Source of the DNA: Prolixibacteraceae bacterium UBA1413
GTDB taxonomy: Bacteria > Bacteroidota > Bacteroidia > Bacteroidales > Prolixibacteraceae
Length of the DNA: 64,000 nt
Reading direction: 5' to 3'
Assembly: GCA_002304925.1 (NCBI GenBank)
Contig: DBPT01000006.1
Coordinates: 62,001-126,000 of the forward strand
Shown here: positions 54,234-63,400 of the stretch, one piece after another
How the letters are laid out: every line of letters begins with the position of its first letter
How positions within the stretch are numbered: position 1 is the stretch's first letter
Translations under genes and position numbers: made by a program
The notes under the pieces: generated by a model
Database searches by the model: none
What the model saw: the letters and a program-made list of their open reading frames with translations, nothing else
What the model was told of the DNA's origin: nothing

Positions 54234-54719
54234 ATGGAGGAAGAAAAGGATATCAGGCTCCGGTTTATGAAGCGTGCCGCCCAACTTGCGCATTACGCTG
54301 CTGAAAACGGTTATGGCGGTCCCTTCGGCGCGGTGGTTGTCAAAGATGGGGAAATCATCGGAGAGGGATTTAACAGGGTTACCTCCTCAAACGACCCTAC
54401 GGCGCATGCTGAAATTGAGGCCATCAGGAGCGCCTGCAATACCCTGAAGAGTTTTCAGCTTAGCGGATGCGAGATTTACAGCAGTTGCGAACCCTGTCCC
54501 ATGTGCATGGGGGCAATCTACTGGGCCCGGCCGGTACGGCTCTATTACGGAGCAAGCCGTTATGATGCCGCACAGGCCGGTTTTGACGATGAATTCATCT
54601 ACCGGGAACTCGCCCTGCCTGACCACCTCAGAAAAATTCAGGTCATCCACCTTCCCTCCACAGATTCGGCCGACGCCTTTGAATACTGGAAACTTCTGGA
54701 AAATAAAACAAAGTATTAG
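54234..54719 (+). CDS. Guanine deaminase-like nucleoside/nucleobase deaminase
   Basis: Zinc deaminase of 161 aa with the cytidine-deaminase fold. HAEIEAIRSAC carries the catalytic Glu, and SSCEPCPMCMGAIYWARP the two zinc cysteines. The C-terminal part (YDAAQAGFDDEFIYREL) resembles Bacillus GuaD, which turns guanine into xanthine, rather than TadA. Other nucleobase substrates cannot be excluded. Divergent from the HerA-like gene. Confidence 0.87.
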   Translation: MEEEKDIRLRFMKRAAQLAHYAAENGYGGPFGAVVVKDGEIIGEGFNRVTSSNDPTAHAEIEAIRSACNTLKSFQLSGCEIYSSCEPCPMCMGAIYWARPVRLYYGASRYDAAQAGFDDEFIYRELALPDHLRKIQVIHLPSTDSADAFEYWKLLENKTKY

Positions 54720-54816
54720 TATTATCGTTTTAATATTATTATTTTAGGAATCTGATTGTCTTTAATGTTGCGGGTTTACTTAATGACCTGATTAATACAC
54801 AATTAAATTAATTATT

Positions 54817-55224
54817 ATGGCAAAGAAAATTATCGAAATTGAAGGTATCGGTCCGGTTTACGCGGAAAAACTTAACAAAGCCGGTGTTGTAACTATCGAA
54901 GGACTCTTGGAAAAGGGAGCGACCCGTGCCGGGCGCAAGGCTATTGCTGATCAATCAGGAGTTGATGAAAGCAAAATCCTGAATTGGGTGAACAAAGCCG
55001 ATTTGTTCAGGATCAAAGGTGTCGGACCACAATTCTCGGAATTGCTTGAAGCTGCCGGTGTGGATACCGTCAAGGAACTCAGAAACCGCAATGCGGAAAA
55101 TCTTTACGCAAAACTGGTTGAAGTCCAGGCTGAAAAGAAGATAACCCGTGCCGTGCCTGCACTGAAACAGGTGAGTAATTTCATCGAGCAAGCGAAAAAT
55201 CTGCCTCCTGTGATAACCTATTAA
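54817..55224 (+). CDS. DUF4332 helix-hairpin-helix protein
   Basis: Soluble protein of 135 aa with two helix-hairpin-helix units: IEGIGPVYAEKLNKAGV (residues 8-24) and IKGVGPQFSELLEAAGV near 68-84, as in DUF4332 proteins. Such units usually bind DNA or other partners non-specifically; a definite role is not known. It is a single gene with an AT-rich 97-nt leader region and a strong terminator, suggesting independent, possibly abundant, expression. Confidence 0.85.
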   Translation: MAKKIIEIEGIGPVYAEKLNKAGVVTIEGLLEKGATRAGRKAIADQSGVDESKILNWVNKADLFRIKGVGPQFSELLEAAGVDTVKELRNRNAENLYAKLVEVQAEKKITRAVPALKQVSNFIEQAKNLPPVITY

Positions 55225-55249
55225 CCGGCAGATGCATTTTATCGGTGTT

Positions 55250-55287
55250 GAGGCTGTTCCTTCCACAGGAGCAGCCTCTTTTTTTTT
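55250..55287 (+). terminator. Terminator of the DUF4332 gene
   Basis: An 11-bp stem (GAGGCTGTTCC at 55250-55260 with GGAGCAGCCTC at 55268-55278, one G-T or mismatch position) with a 7-nt loop and a run of nine Ts. It lies between the DUF4332 gene and leuS. Confidence 0.92.
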
Positions 55288-55294
55288 AACTTTG
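55287..55294 (+). promoter_or_regulatory. Candidate -7 element for leuS
   Basis: TAACTTTG fits TAnnTTTG exactly, starts in the T-run of the preceding terminator and lies 35 nt before the leuS ATG. Its -33 region would be inside the terminator stem and shows no TTTG. Confidence 0.4.
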
Positions 55295-55329
55295 CAGCTT
55301 CTTTTTCGGATCATCGCAAAAAGCTGAGC

Positions 55330-57981
55330 ATGGATTATAATTTTGTGGAAATCGAACAGAGGTGGCAGAAATACTGGGAAGAGAACGGGACTTTCAGGAC
55401 AGAAAATGATTTTTCGAAACCCAAGTATTATATTCTGGACATGTTTCCATATCCTTCGGGTGCGGGTCTTCATGTAGGACACCCCGAGGGATATACGGCT
55501 ACCGATATCATCAGCCGCTACATGCGGATGAAAGGGTTTAACGTGCTTCATCCCATGGGGTGGGATGCATTTGGTCTTCCCGCAGAGCAATATGCCATCC
55601 AGACCGGGACTCATCCGGCAGTGACGACACGCAAAAACTGTGATAACTTCCGCAGGCAGATCAAATCGCTGGGTTTAAGTTATGACTGGGAACGTGAGAT
55701 CAACACCACCGATCCCGGTTATTTCAAATGGACCCAATGGATATTTATCAGGCTTTACAATACCTGGTATGACCGGGAAACCTGCAAAGGCAGGCCGATA
55801 AGCGAACTTCCGGTTCCCGGGGAGGTCAGGTCACAGGGCGATGCCGCTGTCAGGGATTATATCGCAGGCAAACGGCTTGCCTATTATGACAATGCCCAGG
55901 TGTGGTGGTGTCAGTCATGCCGGACGGTATGCGCCAATGAAGAGGTACTTACCGACGGGTCGCATGAGAAGTGCGGACACCAGGTCATCCGCAAAAACCT
56001 GAAGCAATGGCTGCTGCGGATACCGCAGTATGCCGAACGGCTGCTTTCGGGTTTGGAGTCGCTCGACTGGCCGGAAGGGGTGAAGGATATGCAACGCAAC
56101 TGGATCGGAAAATCGCACGGGGCGGAAGTCGATTTCTGCATTCCGGCATCAGGAAGCACCCTGCGGGTGTATACCACGCGTCCCGATACCCTGTTCGGAG
56201 CCACCTACATGGTGATATCCCCGGAACATCCAATGACCGCAGAACTGGTCACCCCCGAGAACCGGGCGGCGGCGGAAAATTACATCCGCAATGCCTCCCT
56301 GAAATCAGATCTGGACCGCACGGAACTGTCCAGGGAAAAAACCGGAATATTCACCGGAAGTTATGCCGAAAACCCGGTGACGGGGAGCCTGATCCCCGTC
56401 TGGATCGCCGATTACGTGCTAATGGGTTATGGAACCGGCGCCATCATGGCCGTTCCGGCACACGATACCCGCGACTTTGAATTTGCCAGGAAATTCGGCA
56501 TTCCGGTGAAATGTATCCTGGACCCCCTCCATGCCGAACCTTCCCTGCGGGAAAAGGTGCTTGCGGGAGATGCCTGCTGGACAGAAGACGGTAACTATAT
56601 CAACAGTGCGAACCCGGTTAAAGGGATTGATATTAACGGGCTGAACAAGGAAAAGGGAATCGCCGCCATCAACCAATGGCTCGAGGTGCAAAAGCTGGGG
56701 AAAGCCACTGTCAATTACAAAATCAGGGACTGGCTGTTCAGCCGTCAGCGTTACTGGGGGGAACCTTTTCCTGTCATTCATTGGGAAGACGGGGAGGTTA
56801 CCCTTGATGAAGAGCTGCCCGTTTTGCTGCCTGACATGGAGAAATTTGAACCCGGCGAAGGAGGCGAATCACCCCTTTCCAACGCCCATGACTGGTTGTA
56901 TGTCACAGACCAAAACCAGCGGAAAGGACGGCGTGAAACCAACACCATGCCCCAGTGGGCCGGTTCGTGCTGGTATTACCTCCGCTTTATCGATCCCCGC
57001 AACGACAGGGAGATCTTCAATCCGCAACTGGAAAAATACTGGATGCCCGTTGACCTGTATATCGGAGGTGCCGAGCATGCTGTACTGCACTTGCTTTACA
57101 GCCGTTTTTGGCACAAAGTGCTCTTCGATCTGGGGATTGTGTCGACCGATGAACCGTTTGCCAGGTTGTTCAACCAGGGAATGATTCTCGCTTTCGCCTA
57201 CGAAACTGCCAACGGTGCCAAAGTCAGCTCCGACCTTGTGGAAGAACGCGACGGCTCCTGGTTCCATCGCGAAACGGGAGAACCTCTTTCCCAGATCGTG
57301 GCCAAAATGTCAAAATCACTGAAAAATGTCATCAATCCCGACGATGTCGTCAGACAATACGGTGCCGATGCCCTCCGCATGTATGAAATGTTCATGGGAC
57401 CGCTCGACGAACGGAAACCCTGGTCGGAAAAAGGCGTTAAAGGGGTTTTTAATTTTCTGAACCGGGCATACCGGTTTTTTGCAGACCCGGACAATATTTC
57501 GGGGGACGACGAAGATCCTTACATCCTGAAGCAGCTCCACCAGGCCATCCGGAAAGTTACCCTCGATATCGAAAACCTGAAATTCAACACGGCCATTTCC
57601 GCCCTGATGGTTTTCAATAATGCGGCCATCAAAAAAGGGAAAACCACCAGGACAACGGCTGCCACCTTTGCAAAAATCCTCTCCCCCTTTGCCCCTCACC
57701 TGGGAGAAGAGCTCTGGTCAATTCACGGGCACACGCCGTCCCTGGCGTATGAACCCTGGCCTGATTCTGATGAAACCCTGCTCCGGGAAGAACTCTTTGA
57801 GTATCCGGTCTCCTTCAACGGGAAAATGCGTTTCAAACTGGAACTGCCTGTCAGTATGAATACCGGCGACATACAAAAATCAGTTCTGGAATCTGAAAAA
57901 ACGACGAAGTACCTCGAAGGGAAAACCCTCAAAAAGATCATTGTGGTACCCCATAAAATCATCAACGTGGTATTATCCTGA
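55330..57981 (+). CDS. leuS: LeuS, leucyl-tRNA synthetase
   Basis: Class I synthetase of 883 aa. The HIGH-type motif is GLHVGHPEG near residue 45, the KMSKS loop is KMSKSLKNV near 660, and a CP1 editing domain lies between (TRPDTLFGATY near 282). The bacterial C-terminal extension is present and ends KIIVVPHKIINVVLS. The length is typical for bacterial LeuRS. YitT-family gene follows after 11 nt. Confidence 0.98.
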   Translation: MDYNFVEIEQRWQKYWEENGTFRTENDFSKPKYYILDMFPYPSGAGLHVGHPEGYTATDIISRYMRMKGFNVLHPMGWDAFGLPAEQYAIQTGTHPAVTTRKNCDNFRRQIKSLGLSYDWEREINTTDPGYFKWTQWIFIRLYNTWYDRETCKGRPISELPVPGEVRSQGDAAVRDYIAGKRLAYYDNAQVWWCQSCRTVCANEEVLTDGSHEKCGHQVIRKNLKQWLLRIPQYAERLLSGLESLDWPEGVKDMQRNWIGKSHGAEVDFCIPASGSTLRVYTTRPDTLFGATYMVISPEHPMTAELVTPENRAAAENYIRNASLKSDLDRTELSREKTGIFTGSYAENPVTGSLIPVWIADYVLMGYGTGAIMAVPAHDTRDFEFARKFGIPVKCILDPLHAEPSLREKVLAGDACWTEDGNYINSANPVKGIDINGLNKEKGIAAINQWLEVQKLGKATVNYKIRDWLFSRQRYWGEPFPVIHWEDGEVTLDEELPVLLPDMEKFEPGEGGESPLSNAHDWLYVTDQNQRKGRRETNTMPQWAGSCWYYLRFIDPRNDREIFNPQLEKYWMPVDLYIGGAEHAVLHLLYSRFWHKVLFDLGIVSTDEPFARLFNQGMILAFAYETANGAKVSSDLVEERDGSWFHRETGEPLSQIVAKMSKSLKNVINPDDVVRQYGADALRMYEMFMGPLDERKPWSEKGVKGVFNFLNRAYRFFADPDNISGDDEDPYILKQLHQAIRKVTLDIENLKFNTAISALMVFNNAAIKKGKTTRTTAATFAKILSPFAPHLGEELWSIHGHTPSLAYEPWPDSDETLLREELFEYPVSFNGKMRFKLELPVSMNTGDIQKSVLESEKTTKYLEGKTLKKIIVVPHKIINVVLS

Positions 57982-57992
57982 CAAAGCACCGT

Positions 57993-58859
57993 ATGAACAA
58001 GAATCAGAAATTTAAAATATTCCTTTTCAAGGATTATTTCATCATCACCACCGGCCTGTTGCTCTATTCCCTGTCATGGACCCTTTTTATCCTTCCGGCA
58101 AAGATTACCGGGGGAGGCGTGAGCGGAATAGGAGCGGTGATATACTATGCCACCGGATTCCCTGTCGGGATTACCTATTTCCTGGTCAACGTAGTTTTGG
58201 TAATCGCGGCCATCCGCATCCTGGGGCCCAATTTCGGGATCAAGACCATTTACAGCATGGCCGTTATCTCAGTCACCCTTACCTTTTCACAGCATTGGAT
58301 CAAGCACCCCATCGTTGACGACACTTTCCTCTCCTCGGTTCTGGGAGGCGGAATCGGAGGAATCGGCCTGGGAATTGTCTTTTCCAGGGGAGGAAGTACC
58401 GGAGGTACCGACATCATCGCTGCAATTGTCAACAAGTACCGGAACATCAGTCCCGGCAGGATTATCTTATACTGCGACGTAATCATCATTGCCTCATCCT
58501 TTCTGGTGATCGGCGCTATAGACAAGCTTGTTTACGGGTATGTTTCCATGGCAGTGACTTCCTATGCCCTCGATTCGGTGTTGAGCGGGGCAAACCGTTC
58601 GGCACAAATGCTGATCTTCTCCCGGAAATATGAAGAAATCGCCGACTTTATCAACTTACAGAAATACCGAGGAGTCACGGTAATCGACGGAACAGGATGG
58701 TACACCAAGGAAAATGTCAAAGTGGTCATCTCAGTGGTCAGGAAAAGAGAGACCGGGGCCATCTTCCGAAAAATCAAGGAAATAGATCCCGACGCTTTCA
58801 TTTCAATGGGCAGTGTTATGGGGGTTTACGGAGAGGGATTTGACCAGTTGAAACTATGA
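57993..58859 (+). CDS. YitT-family membrane protein (DUF161/DUF2179)
   Basis: Inner-membrane protein of 288 aa. Five to six hydrophobic segments in residues 12-195 include the family signature GGGVSGIGAVIYY and GGIGGIGLGIVFSRGGSTGGTDI. A soluble C-terminal DUF2179 domain (RGVTVIDGTGWYTKE) follows. Function is unknown in the family. It starts 11 nt after leuS and precedes an M23 peptidase gene by 92 nt. Confidence 0.92.
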   Translation: MNKNQKFKIFLFKDYFIITTGLLLYSLSWTLFILPAKITGGGVSGIGAVIYYATGFPVGITYFLVNVVLVIAAIRILGPNFGIKTIYSMAVISVTLTFSQHWIKHPIVDDTFLSSVLGGGIGGIGLGIVFSRGGSTGGTDIIAAIVNKYRNISPGRIILYCDVIIIASSFLVIGAIDKLVYGYVSMAVTSYALDSVLSGANRSAQMLIFSRKYEEIADFINLQKYRGVTVIDGTGWYTKENVKVVISVVRKRETGAIFRKIKEIDPDAFISMGSVMGVYGEGFDQLKL

Positions 58860-58951
58860 TATTCCATATCCCTGACTTATTTTTTATACCTTACCGGCGG
58901 ATAAAAACATGCGGATTTGTACCGCCCGATTTTAAAAATTGATGTCAGCGC

Positions 58952-60193
58952 ATGAATAAGAAAGTGATCATTCCGGGAATTATCGGATTAGGACTCCTTG
59001 CAATAGTTACGCTCTTTTTGGTGAAAAAACCGGGATTTCCAAATTCCGGGGTTGCGGAGACCGCGGATCTTCACTTGCCGGTAATGAGATTCGGATTGCC
59101 GGTCGACTCATTCAACATTATAGAAGGAATAGTCAAACCCGGCCAGAACCTGGGGGAGATTCTGACGGGATTCGGGGTACCCATGTCAAAAGTCGACCAG
59201 CTTTCCCGGAATTCCGAAGAGATCTTTGATGTGCGGAAGATCAGGAGCGGACAGAAATTCTTTCTTTTTCAAAGCCCTGACACCGTGAGGAAGGCATGCT
59301 ACCTGGTCTACGAAAACAACCTGGTTGAATATGTCATTTTCGGTTTATCCAACAGCATGAGTATCTCCAGGGGGGAAAAAAAGGTGCAAAGGATGCAGAA
59401 ATCGGCGAGCGGGATTATAGCGTCCAATTTGTGGAACACCATGACCGACAACGACCTGAATCCCATGCTGGCCATTGAGCTTTCAAAGATTTACGCCTGG
59501 ACCATTGACTTCTTCGGAATTCAGAAAGGTGACAAATTCCGGCTTTTGTATGAGGAGCAATTCGTCGATACGGTATCGACAGGTGTCGGACCGGTTCATG
59601 CCGTCGAGTTTGAACATATGGGGAAAAACTACTATGCTTTTCGTTTTTCACAGGACGAGGGATTCGATTATTTCGATGACAAGGGAGAAAACCTGCGGAA
59701 AGCATTTTTGAAGGCTCCCCTGGAATTTTCGCGCATCAGCTCCCGTTTTTCGGGCAGCAGGCTGCATCCCGTGCTGAAGATCCGCAGGCCCCATCATGGG
59801 GTTGATTATGCGGCTCCCCTTGGAACCCCCGTGGTTTCCATCGGTGACGGCACAGTGATCGGTAAGGGATACCAGGGGGGATCCGGCAATTTCGTGAAGA
59901 TAAGACACAATGCGGTCTATACCACCATGTATCTTCATCTTTCCCGGTTTGGCAAGGGGGTATCCACCGGGTCCAGGGTGCAGCAAGGAGAAGTCATCGG
60001 ATATGTCGGATCTACCGGATTGTCAACAGGGCCTCATCTCGATTTCAGGGTTTTCATGAACGGTACGCCCATCGATCCGCTAAAGATCGATGCTCCTCCG
60101 GGAGATCCGGTTAAAACCGACTATAAACAAGACTTCATCCACACCAGAGATTCCCTGACGGTTTGTCTCTATTCCATCAACTGGCACAGGTAA
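58952..60193 (+). CDS. M23-family peptidase with altered zinc-ligand motif
   Basis: Membrane-anchored LytM-type protein of 413 aa: N-terminal membrane segment (about 6-24), a LysM/OapA-like region (IVKPGQNLGEIL, RSGQKFFLF), a beta-rich middle and the M23 domain from about 262. The first ligand pair HHGVD (His281/His282 and Asp285) and YLHL (His329) are present. The usual HxH near the end is PHLDF (His362, Asp364), so the last His ligand is Asp. It may bind zinc through Asp or be a non-catalytic amidase activator like EnvC/NlpD. Confidence 0.9.
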   Translation: MNKKVIIPGIIGLGLLAIVTLFLVKKPGFPNSGVAETADLHLPVMRFGLPVDSFNIIEGIVKPGQNLGEILTGFGVPMSKVDQLSRNSEEIFDVRKIRSGQKFFLFQSPDTVRKACYLVYENNLVEYVIFGLSNSMSISRGEKKVQRMQKSASGIIASNLWNTMTDNDLNPMLAIELSKIYAWTIDFFGIQKGDKFRLLYEEQFVDTVSTGVGPVHAVEFEHMGKNYYAFRFSQDEGFDYFDDKGENLRKAFLKAPLEFSRISSRFSGSRLHPVLKIRRPHHGVDYAAPLGTPVVSIGDGTVIGKGYQGGSGNFVKIRHNAVYTTMYLHLSRFGKGVSTGSRVQQGEVIGYVGSTGLSTGPHLDFRVFMNGTPIDPLKIDAPPGDPVKTDYKQDFIHTRDSLTVCLYSINWHR

Positions 60194-60381
60194 TCCGAAG
60201 ACCGGCGGTAAAGTCGGCGGGAAAACGTGACTCCCCCACGGCAAAGCCGACGGGGAAACGAATCCCGGACAACCGGGAGATGAGTTCGACGGATTTCAGC
60301 ACCGGATCAGCCATAGGCAGAAGCCAGGCATCAAGGCTTACACGGCACAAAGAACGGATGTAGTCAATGCGCTCGCCGGAA
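60194..60381. other. Intergenic region with imperfect internal repeat and open minus-strand frame
   Basis: 188 nt between convergent genes. It contains two near-copies of a 20-nt unit (CGGTAAAGTCGGCGGGAAAA and CGGCAAAGCCGACGGGGAAA). The minus strand is open from 60398 to the stop at 60177-60179 (73 codons) and would read RFPVGFAVG and RFPADFTAG in its C-terminal part. The frame lacks an ATG near its beginning. I do not call a gene; it could be a decayed remnant. Confidence 0.5.
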
Positions 60382-61071
60382 TCAGCGGATTTTATCGCTT
60401 ATCTTTTTTGAGAAGTTGCGAAGAGCTTCATTGTCGATACGGGTTATCAGACTGCTCTTACTATAGTGAATGAGAATATTCCGGAGATAGATGAAAAGTC
60501 CCAGCCCGTTGGAAAGGAAAAGGACGGGATCGCGCCTGAAAATAGCGTACACGAAAATGATCAATGCACCGGTAGTGCTGATCATCCAGAATTCCACCGG
60601 AAGCAGCGATTCCTTCTCCTTTTCGGAATGTATCCACTGATAAATGAACCGGAAGGTAAAAACCAACTGTCCGGCAATCCCAAGGACCATCAGCCATAAC
60701 GCAACATCTCTGTTCCCCAGGATGGATTTGAAATTATAGGTGGTACCTGTCACCAGCCCGGTTAACACGGCGAAAGGGGCGGCCAGGACAAGTGCCCTGA
60801 CCAGGGGATGCATCGGCTTCCAGGCTTTCTTTAATTGCAGATTCCTGACATATATAAAGTAAACGATTGCCTGCCCCAGAAGAATGGCAAAATCGTTTCT
60901 GAAAATCCCATAGAAAAGCATTAATATAGAAGCTAACAGACTGATTTTCCAGTATACAACGGGTGATATGACCTCTCCCTCATGTTCCGATTTAAACCAC
61001 TGCAGGATGGTCCGGCCAAAATAGAGAAACTGGGCCAGAAATCCGAGAACGTAAACAAGGTAGGTATTCAT
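60382..61071 (-). CDS. Membrane protein with two LAB_N (lipid A biosynthesis N-terminal) domains
   Basis: Polytopic protein of 229 aa built from a tandem repeat of the LAB_N unit: FGRTILQWFKSEHEGEVISP in the first half and FRFIYQWIHSEKEKESLLP in the second, each followed by FWxxS-type membrane segments and a Y(I/L)RN(L/I) end. LAB_N is found at the N-terminus of some LpxB proteins, but no LpxB catalytic domain is present. Likely a lipid-linked envelope function. The ATG at 61071 is preferred to a GTG at 61080; rnc lies 21-30 nt upstream. Confidence 0.82.
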   Translation of the reverse strand: MNTYLVYVLGFLAQFLYFGRTILQWFKSEHEGEVISPVVYWKISLLASILMLFYGIFRNDFAILLGQAIVYFIYVRNLQLKKAWKPMHPLVRALVLAAPFAVLTGLVTGTTYNFKSILGNRDVALWLMVLGIAGQLVFTFRFIYQWIHSEKEKESLLPVEFWMISTTGALIIFVYAIFRRDPVLFLSNGLGLFIYLRNILIHYSKSSLITRIDNEALRNFSKKISDKIR

Positions 61072-61101
61072 GGTTTTCACAAAAGGGAGTGGCGCAAGGG
61101 T

Positions 61102-61842
61102 TCAGGCAAGGTCGACATCGATTTTTTTCAGGGTATCTCTGGCGGCATTCTGCTGGGCTTCTTTTTTTGAGAAACCTGTTCCGCGACCCATTACTTTGCC
61201 GTCGATACCGACCACGGCCACAAACCGGGGTTGCTTTCCGGTGTCGGGGTATTCTTCAATGGTCTCAAATTTGACATCCCGCTTGTTCTTCTGGCTCCAC
61301 TCAATGAGTTTGCTTTTGTAATTCAGATCCAGTTGTTCCAATTCATGGAGGTCAATATACTTTGGAAGGATACGTTTGGTAATGAAATACTTGGCTGCTG
61401 AATATCCTTTATCGAGGTAAATGGCGCCGATAAGGGCTTCGAGGGCATCTCCGAAAATATGGCTTTTCTCATCCGAGCTGACCGAATTGACATCAATATA
61501 GCTGTTCAAACCCATTTCGCTGGTCAGCGATGTAAGGATGGAACGGTTGACCAGTTTTGAACGCATCTTGGTGAGAAATCCCTCATCCTGCTGGGGGAAC
61601 CTGTTATAAAGAAAATCGGCGATGACAGCCCCCAGGATGGCATCGCCAAGGTATTCCAACCGCTCATTGTTCACCGCCGTTCCCTGGGAATTGACTTTGG
61701 AAATGGAGCGATGGGTGAAGGCGGTGTCATAAAAGATAAGCTTTTGGGGATAAAACCCGATAAGCTCCTTTAAAAACAAATAAAACTCTTTCCTGGGAGA
61801 GGAAAAGAGTTTTATTCTTTGAACGATTCTGGTAATGAACAC
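61102..61842 (-). CDS. rnc: Ribonuclease III
   Basis: Double-strand RNA endonuclease of 246 aa that matures rRNA and cuts structured mRNAs. The nuclease signature is NERLEYLGDAILGAVIADFLY near 78, the second acidic site is FGDALEALIGAIYLDKG near 150, and a C-terminal double-strand-binding domain (GTGFSKKEAQQNAARDTL) is complete. The start is a GTG, 5 nt after the fabF stop; no ATG lies near the N-terminus. Confidence 0.95.
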   Translation of the reverse strand: MFITRIVQRIKLFSSPRKEFYLFLKELIGFYPQKLIFYDTAFTHRSISKVNSQGTAVNNERLEYLGDAILGAVIADFLYNRFPQQDEGFLTKMRSKLVNRSILTSLTSEMGLNSYIDVNSVSSDEKSHIFGDALEALIGAIYLDKGYSAAKYFITKRILPKYIDLHELEQLDLNYKSKLIEWSQKNKRDVKFETIEEYPDTGKQPRFVAVVGIDGKVMGRGTGFSKKEAQQNAARDTLKKIDVDLA

Positions 61843-61847
61843 AGTTC

Positions 61848-63092
61848 TTAATACTTTTTAAAAGCAATGGTGGCATTATGTCCTCCGAATCCGAAGGTAT
61901 TGCTGATGGCAATATTTATATTTCTGCTGACCGCCTTGTTGAAGGTAAAGTCAAGTCGGCTGTCAATTTCGGGATCATCCGTAAAATGGTTGATGGTTGG
62001 GGGGATGATTCCATCCCTCAAGGCCAGGATGGTAGCAATGGCCTCCACTGCTCCGGCGGCCCCCAGAAGGTGACCGGTCATCGATTTGGTGGCACTGATG
62101 CTCAGCTTATAAGCGTGCTCACCGAAAAGGGAGACGATCGCCTTGGGTTCGGCGATATCACCCAGGGGAGTTGAGGTGCCGTGGACATTGATGTAATCGA
62201 CATCCGTCAAATCAATGCCGGCATCTTCAACAGCCCACTTCATCACCAACATGGCCCCTGTTCCTTCGGGATCAGGAGCTGTCATATGGAAAGCATCGGC
62301 CGACATGCCTCCTCCGATCACTTCGGCATAGATCCGGGCACCCCGGTTCACGGCATGCCCGTATTCCTCAAGGATCAACGCCCCGGCTCCATCGGCCATC
62401 ACAAAACCGTCGCGGTCCTTATCAAAAGGACGGGAAGCCGTGGCAGGATCATCATTCCGGGTAGAAATCGCACGCATGGAGTTGAAACCGGCAAGGGCCG
62501 CCTCGTTGACACTCGCTTCGGATCCGCCGGTGATCATGAGATCACACTTCCCCATCCTGATTATGTTAAACGCCTCAAGAATCGCATGGGATGCAGAAGC
62601 ACATGCAGTCACCGTGGTGAAGTTCGGCCCCCGGAAACCATATTTAATGGACAACAACCCCCCCGCAATGTTGGCGATCATTTTGGGAATAAAAAAAGGC
62701 GTGAATTGCGGCCTTTCATGTTTAAACACCCTTACTTCCTCAAAAAAGGTCTGCAAACCCCCGATACCTGTTCCCCAAATGATCCCGGCCCTGTTTTTGT
62801 CGACCTCGTCCAGGTCAATACCCGCATTTTCCATCGCCCGTGTGGCTGAAGCAAAAGCCAACTGCGTGTACAAATCATACTTGCGCACTTCCTTCTTGTC
62901 GATATCGTAATCGACCGGATTAAAATCCCTTACCTCACAGGCAAACTTTGTTTTGTGGAATTGAGTATCAAATTTGGTTATGGGTGCTGCGCCACTTTCG
63001 CCCTTTTTAAGATTTTCCCAAAAAACATCAACCGAATTGCCCAAAGGTGTGATAGCCCCAAGACCTGTAACTACTACCCTTTTCAACTCCAT
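61848..63092 (-). CDS. fabF: FabF, beta-ketoacyl-ACP synthase II
   Basis: Condensing enzyme of fatty-acid elongation (414 aa). Catalytic triad: Cys in VTACASASHAI near 165, His in NVHGTSTPLGD near 304, and His in SMTGHLLGAAG near 340; the C-terminal NTFGFGGHNATI is standard. It uses the acyl carrier protein encoded 17 nt upstream. The acpP-fabF-rnc order is a common bacterial arrangement. Confidence 0.97.
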   Translation of the reverse strand: MELKRVVVTGLGAITPLGNSVDVFWENLKKGESGAAPITKFDTQFHKTKFACEVRDFNPVDYDIDKKEVRKYDLYTQLAFASATRAMENAGIDLDEVDKNRAGIIWGTGIGGLQTFFEEVRVFKHERPQFTPFFIPKMIANIAGGLLSIKYGFRGPNFTTVTACASASHAILEAFNIIRMGKCDLMITGGSEASVNEAALAGFNSMRAISTRNDDPATASRPFDKDRDGFVMADGAGALILEEYGHAVNRGARIYAEVIGGGMSADAFHMTAPDPEGTGAMLVMKWAVEDAGIDLTDVDYINVHGTSTPLGDIAEPKAIVSLFGEHAYKLSISATKSMTGHLLGAAGAVEAIATILALRDGIIPPTINHFTDDPEIDSRLDFTFNKAVSRNINIAISNTFGFGGHNATIAFKKY

Positions 63093-63109
63093 AAAGTGGT
63101 TTTCAGGAT

Positions 63110-63352
63110 TTATTTGTTCTGAATAGCATCTTCGATATGATTGATAGCTTCACCAACAGTTGAAATCTTCTCAGCCTGATCATCAGGAATGGCAAGGTCA
63201 AATTCCTTCTCGAATTCCATGATCAGCTCAACAGTATCCAGTGAATCGGCACCCAGATCGTTCGTAAAGGAAGCTTCATTGGTTACTTCACTTTCATCGA
63301 CACCTAATTTATCAACAATGATTGCTCTAACTTTTGCTGCAATATCAGACAT
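63110..63352 (-). CDS. acpP: Acyl carrier protein
   Basis: Acidic 80-aa carrier of growing acyl chains. The phosphopantetheine attachment Ser is in LGADSLDTVELIM near residue 37. Complete with normal length and strong acidic bias. First gene of the acpP-fabF-rnc-LAB_N run, with a candidate promoter in the AT-rich region upstream. Confidence 0.98.
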   Translation of the reverse strand: MSDIAAKVRAIIVDKLGVDESEVTNEASFTNDLGADSLDTVELIMEFEKEFDLAIPDDQAEKISTVGEAINHIEDAIQNK

Positions 63353-63400
63353 AGCTAAAATTTTAAGTAGTTAAAAAATGATTATTTCTAAAATTCGCTG

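Noticed and set aside
52566..54719. HerA-like ATPase and neighbouring deaminase as an antiphage system
   Set aside because: The ATPase is of the housekeeping DUF853 type, the deaminase fits guanine deaminase, they are divergent rather than co-transcribed, and no nuclease or SIR2 partner is present.
60163..60363. Plus-strand ORF of 66 codons past the M23 gene
   Set aside because: Overlaps the M23 end in another frame, is Lys/Arg/Ser-rich without pattern and has no homologue I recognise.
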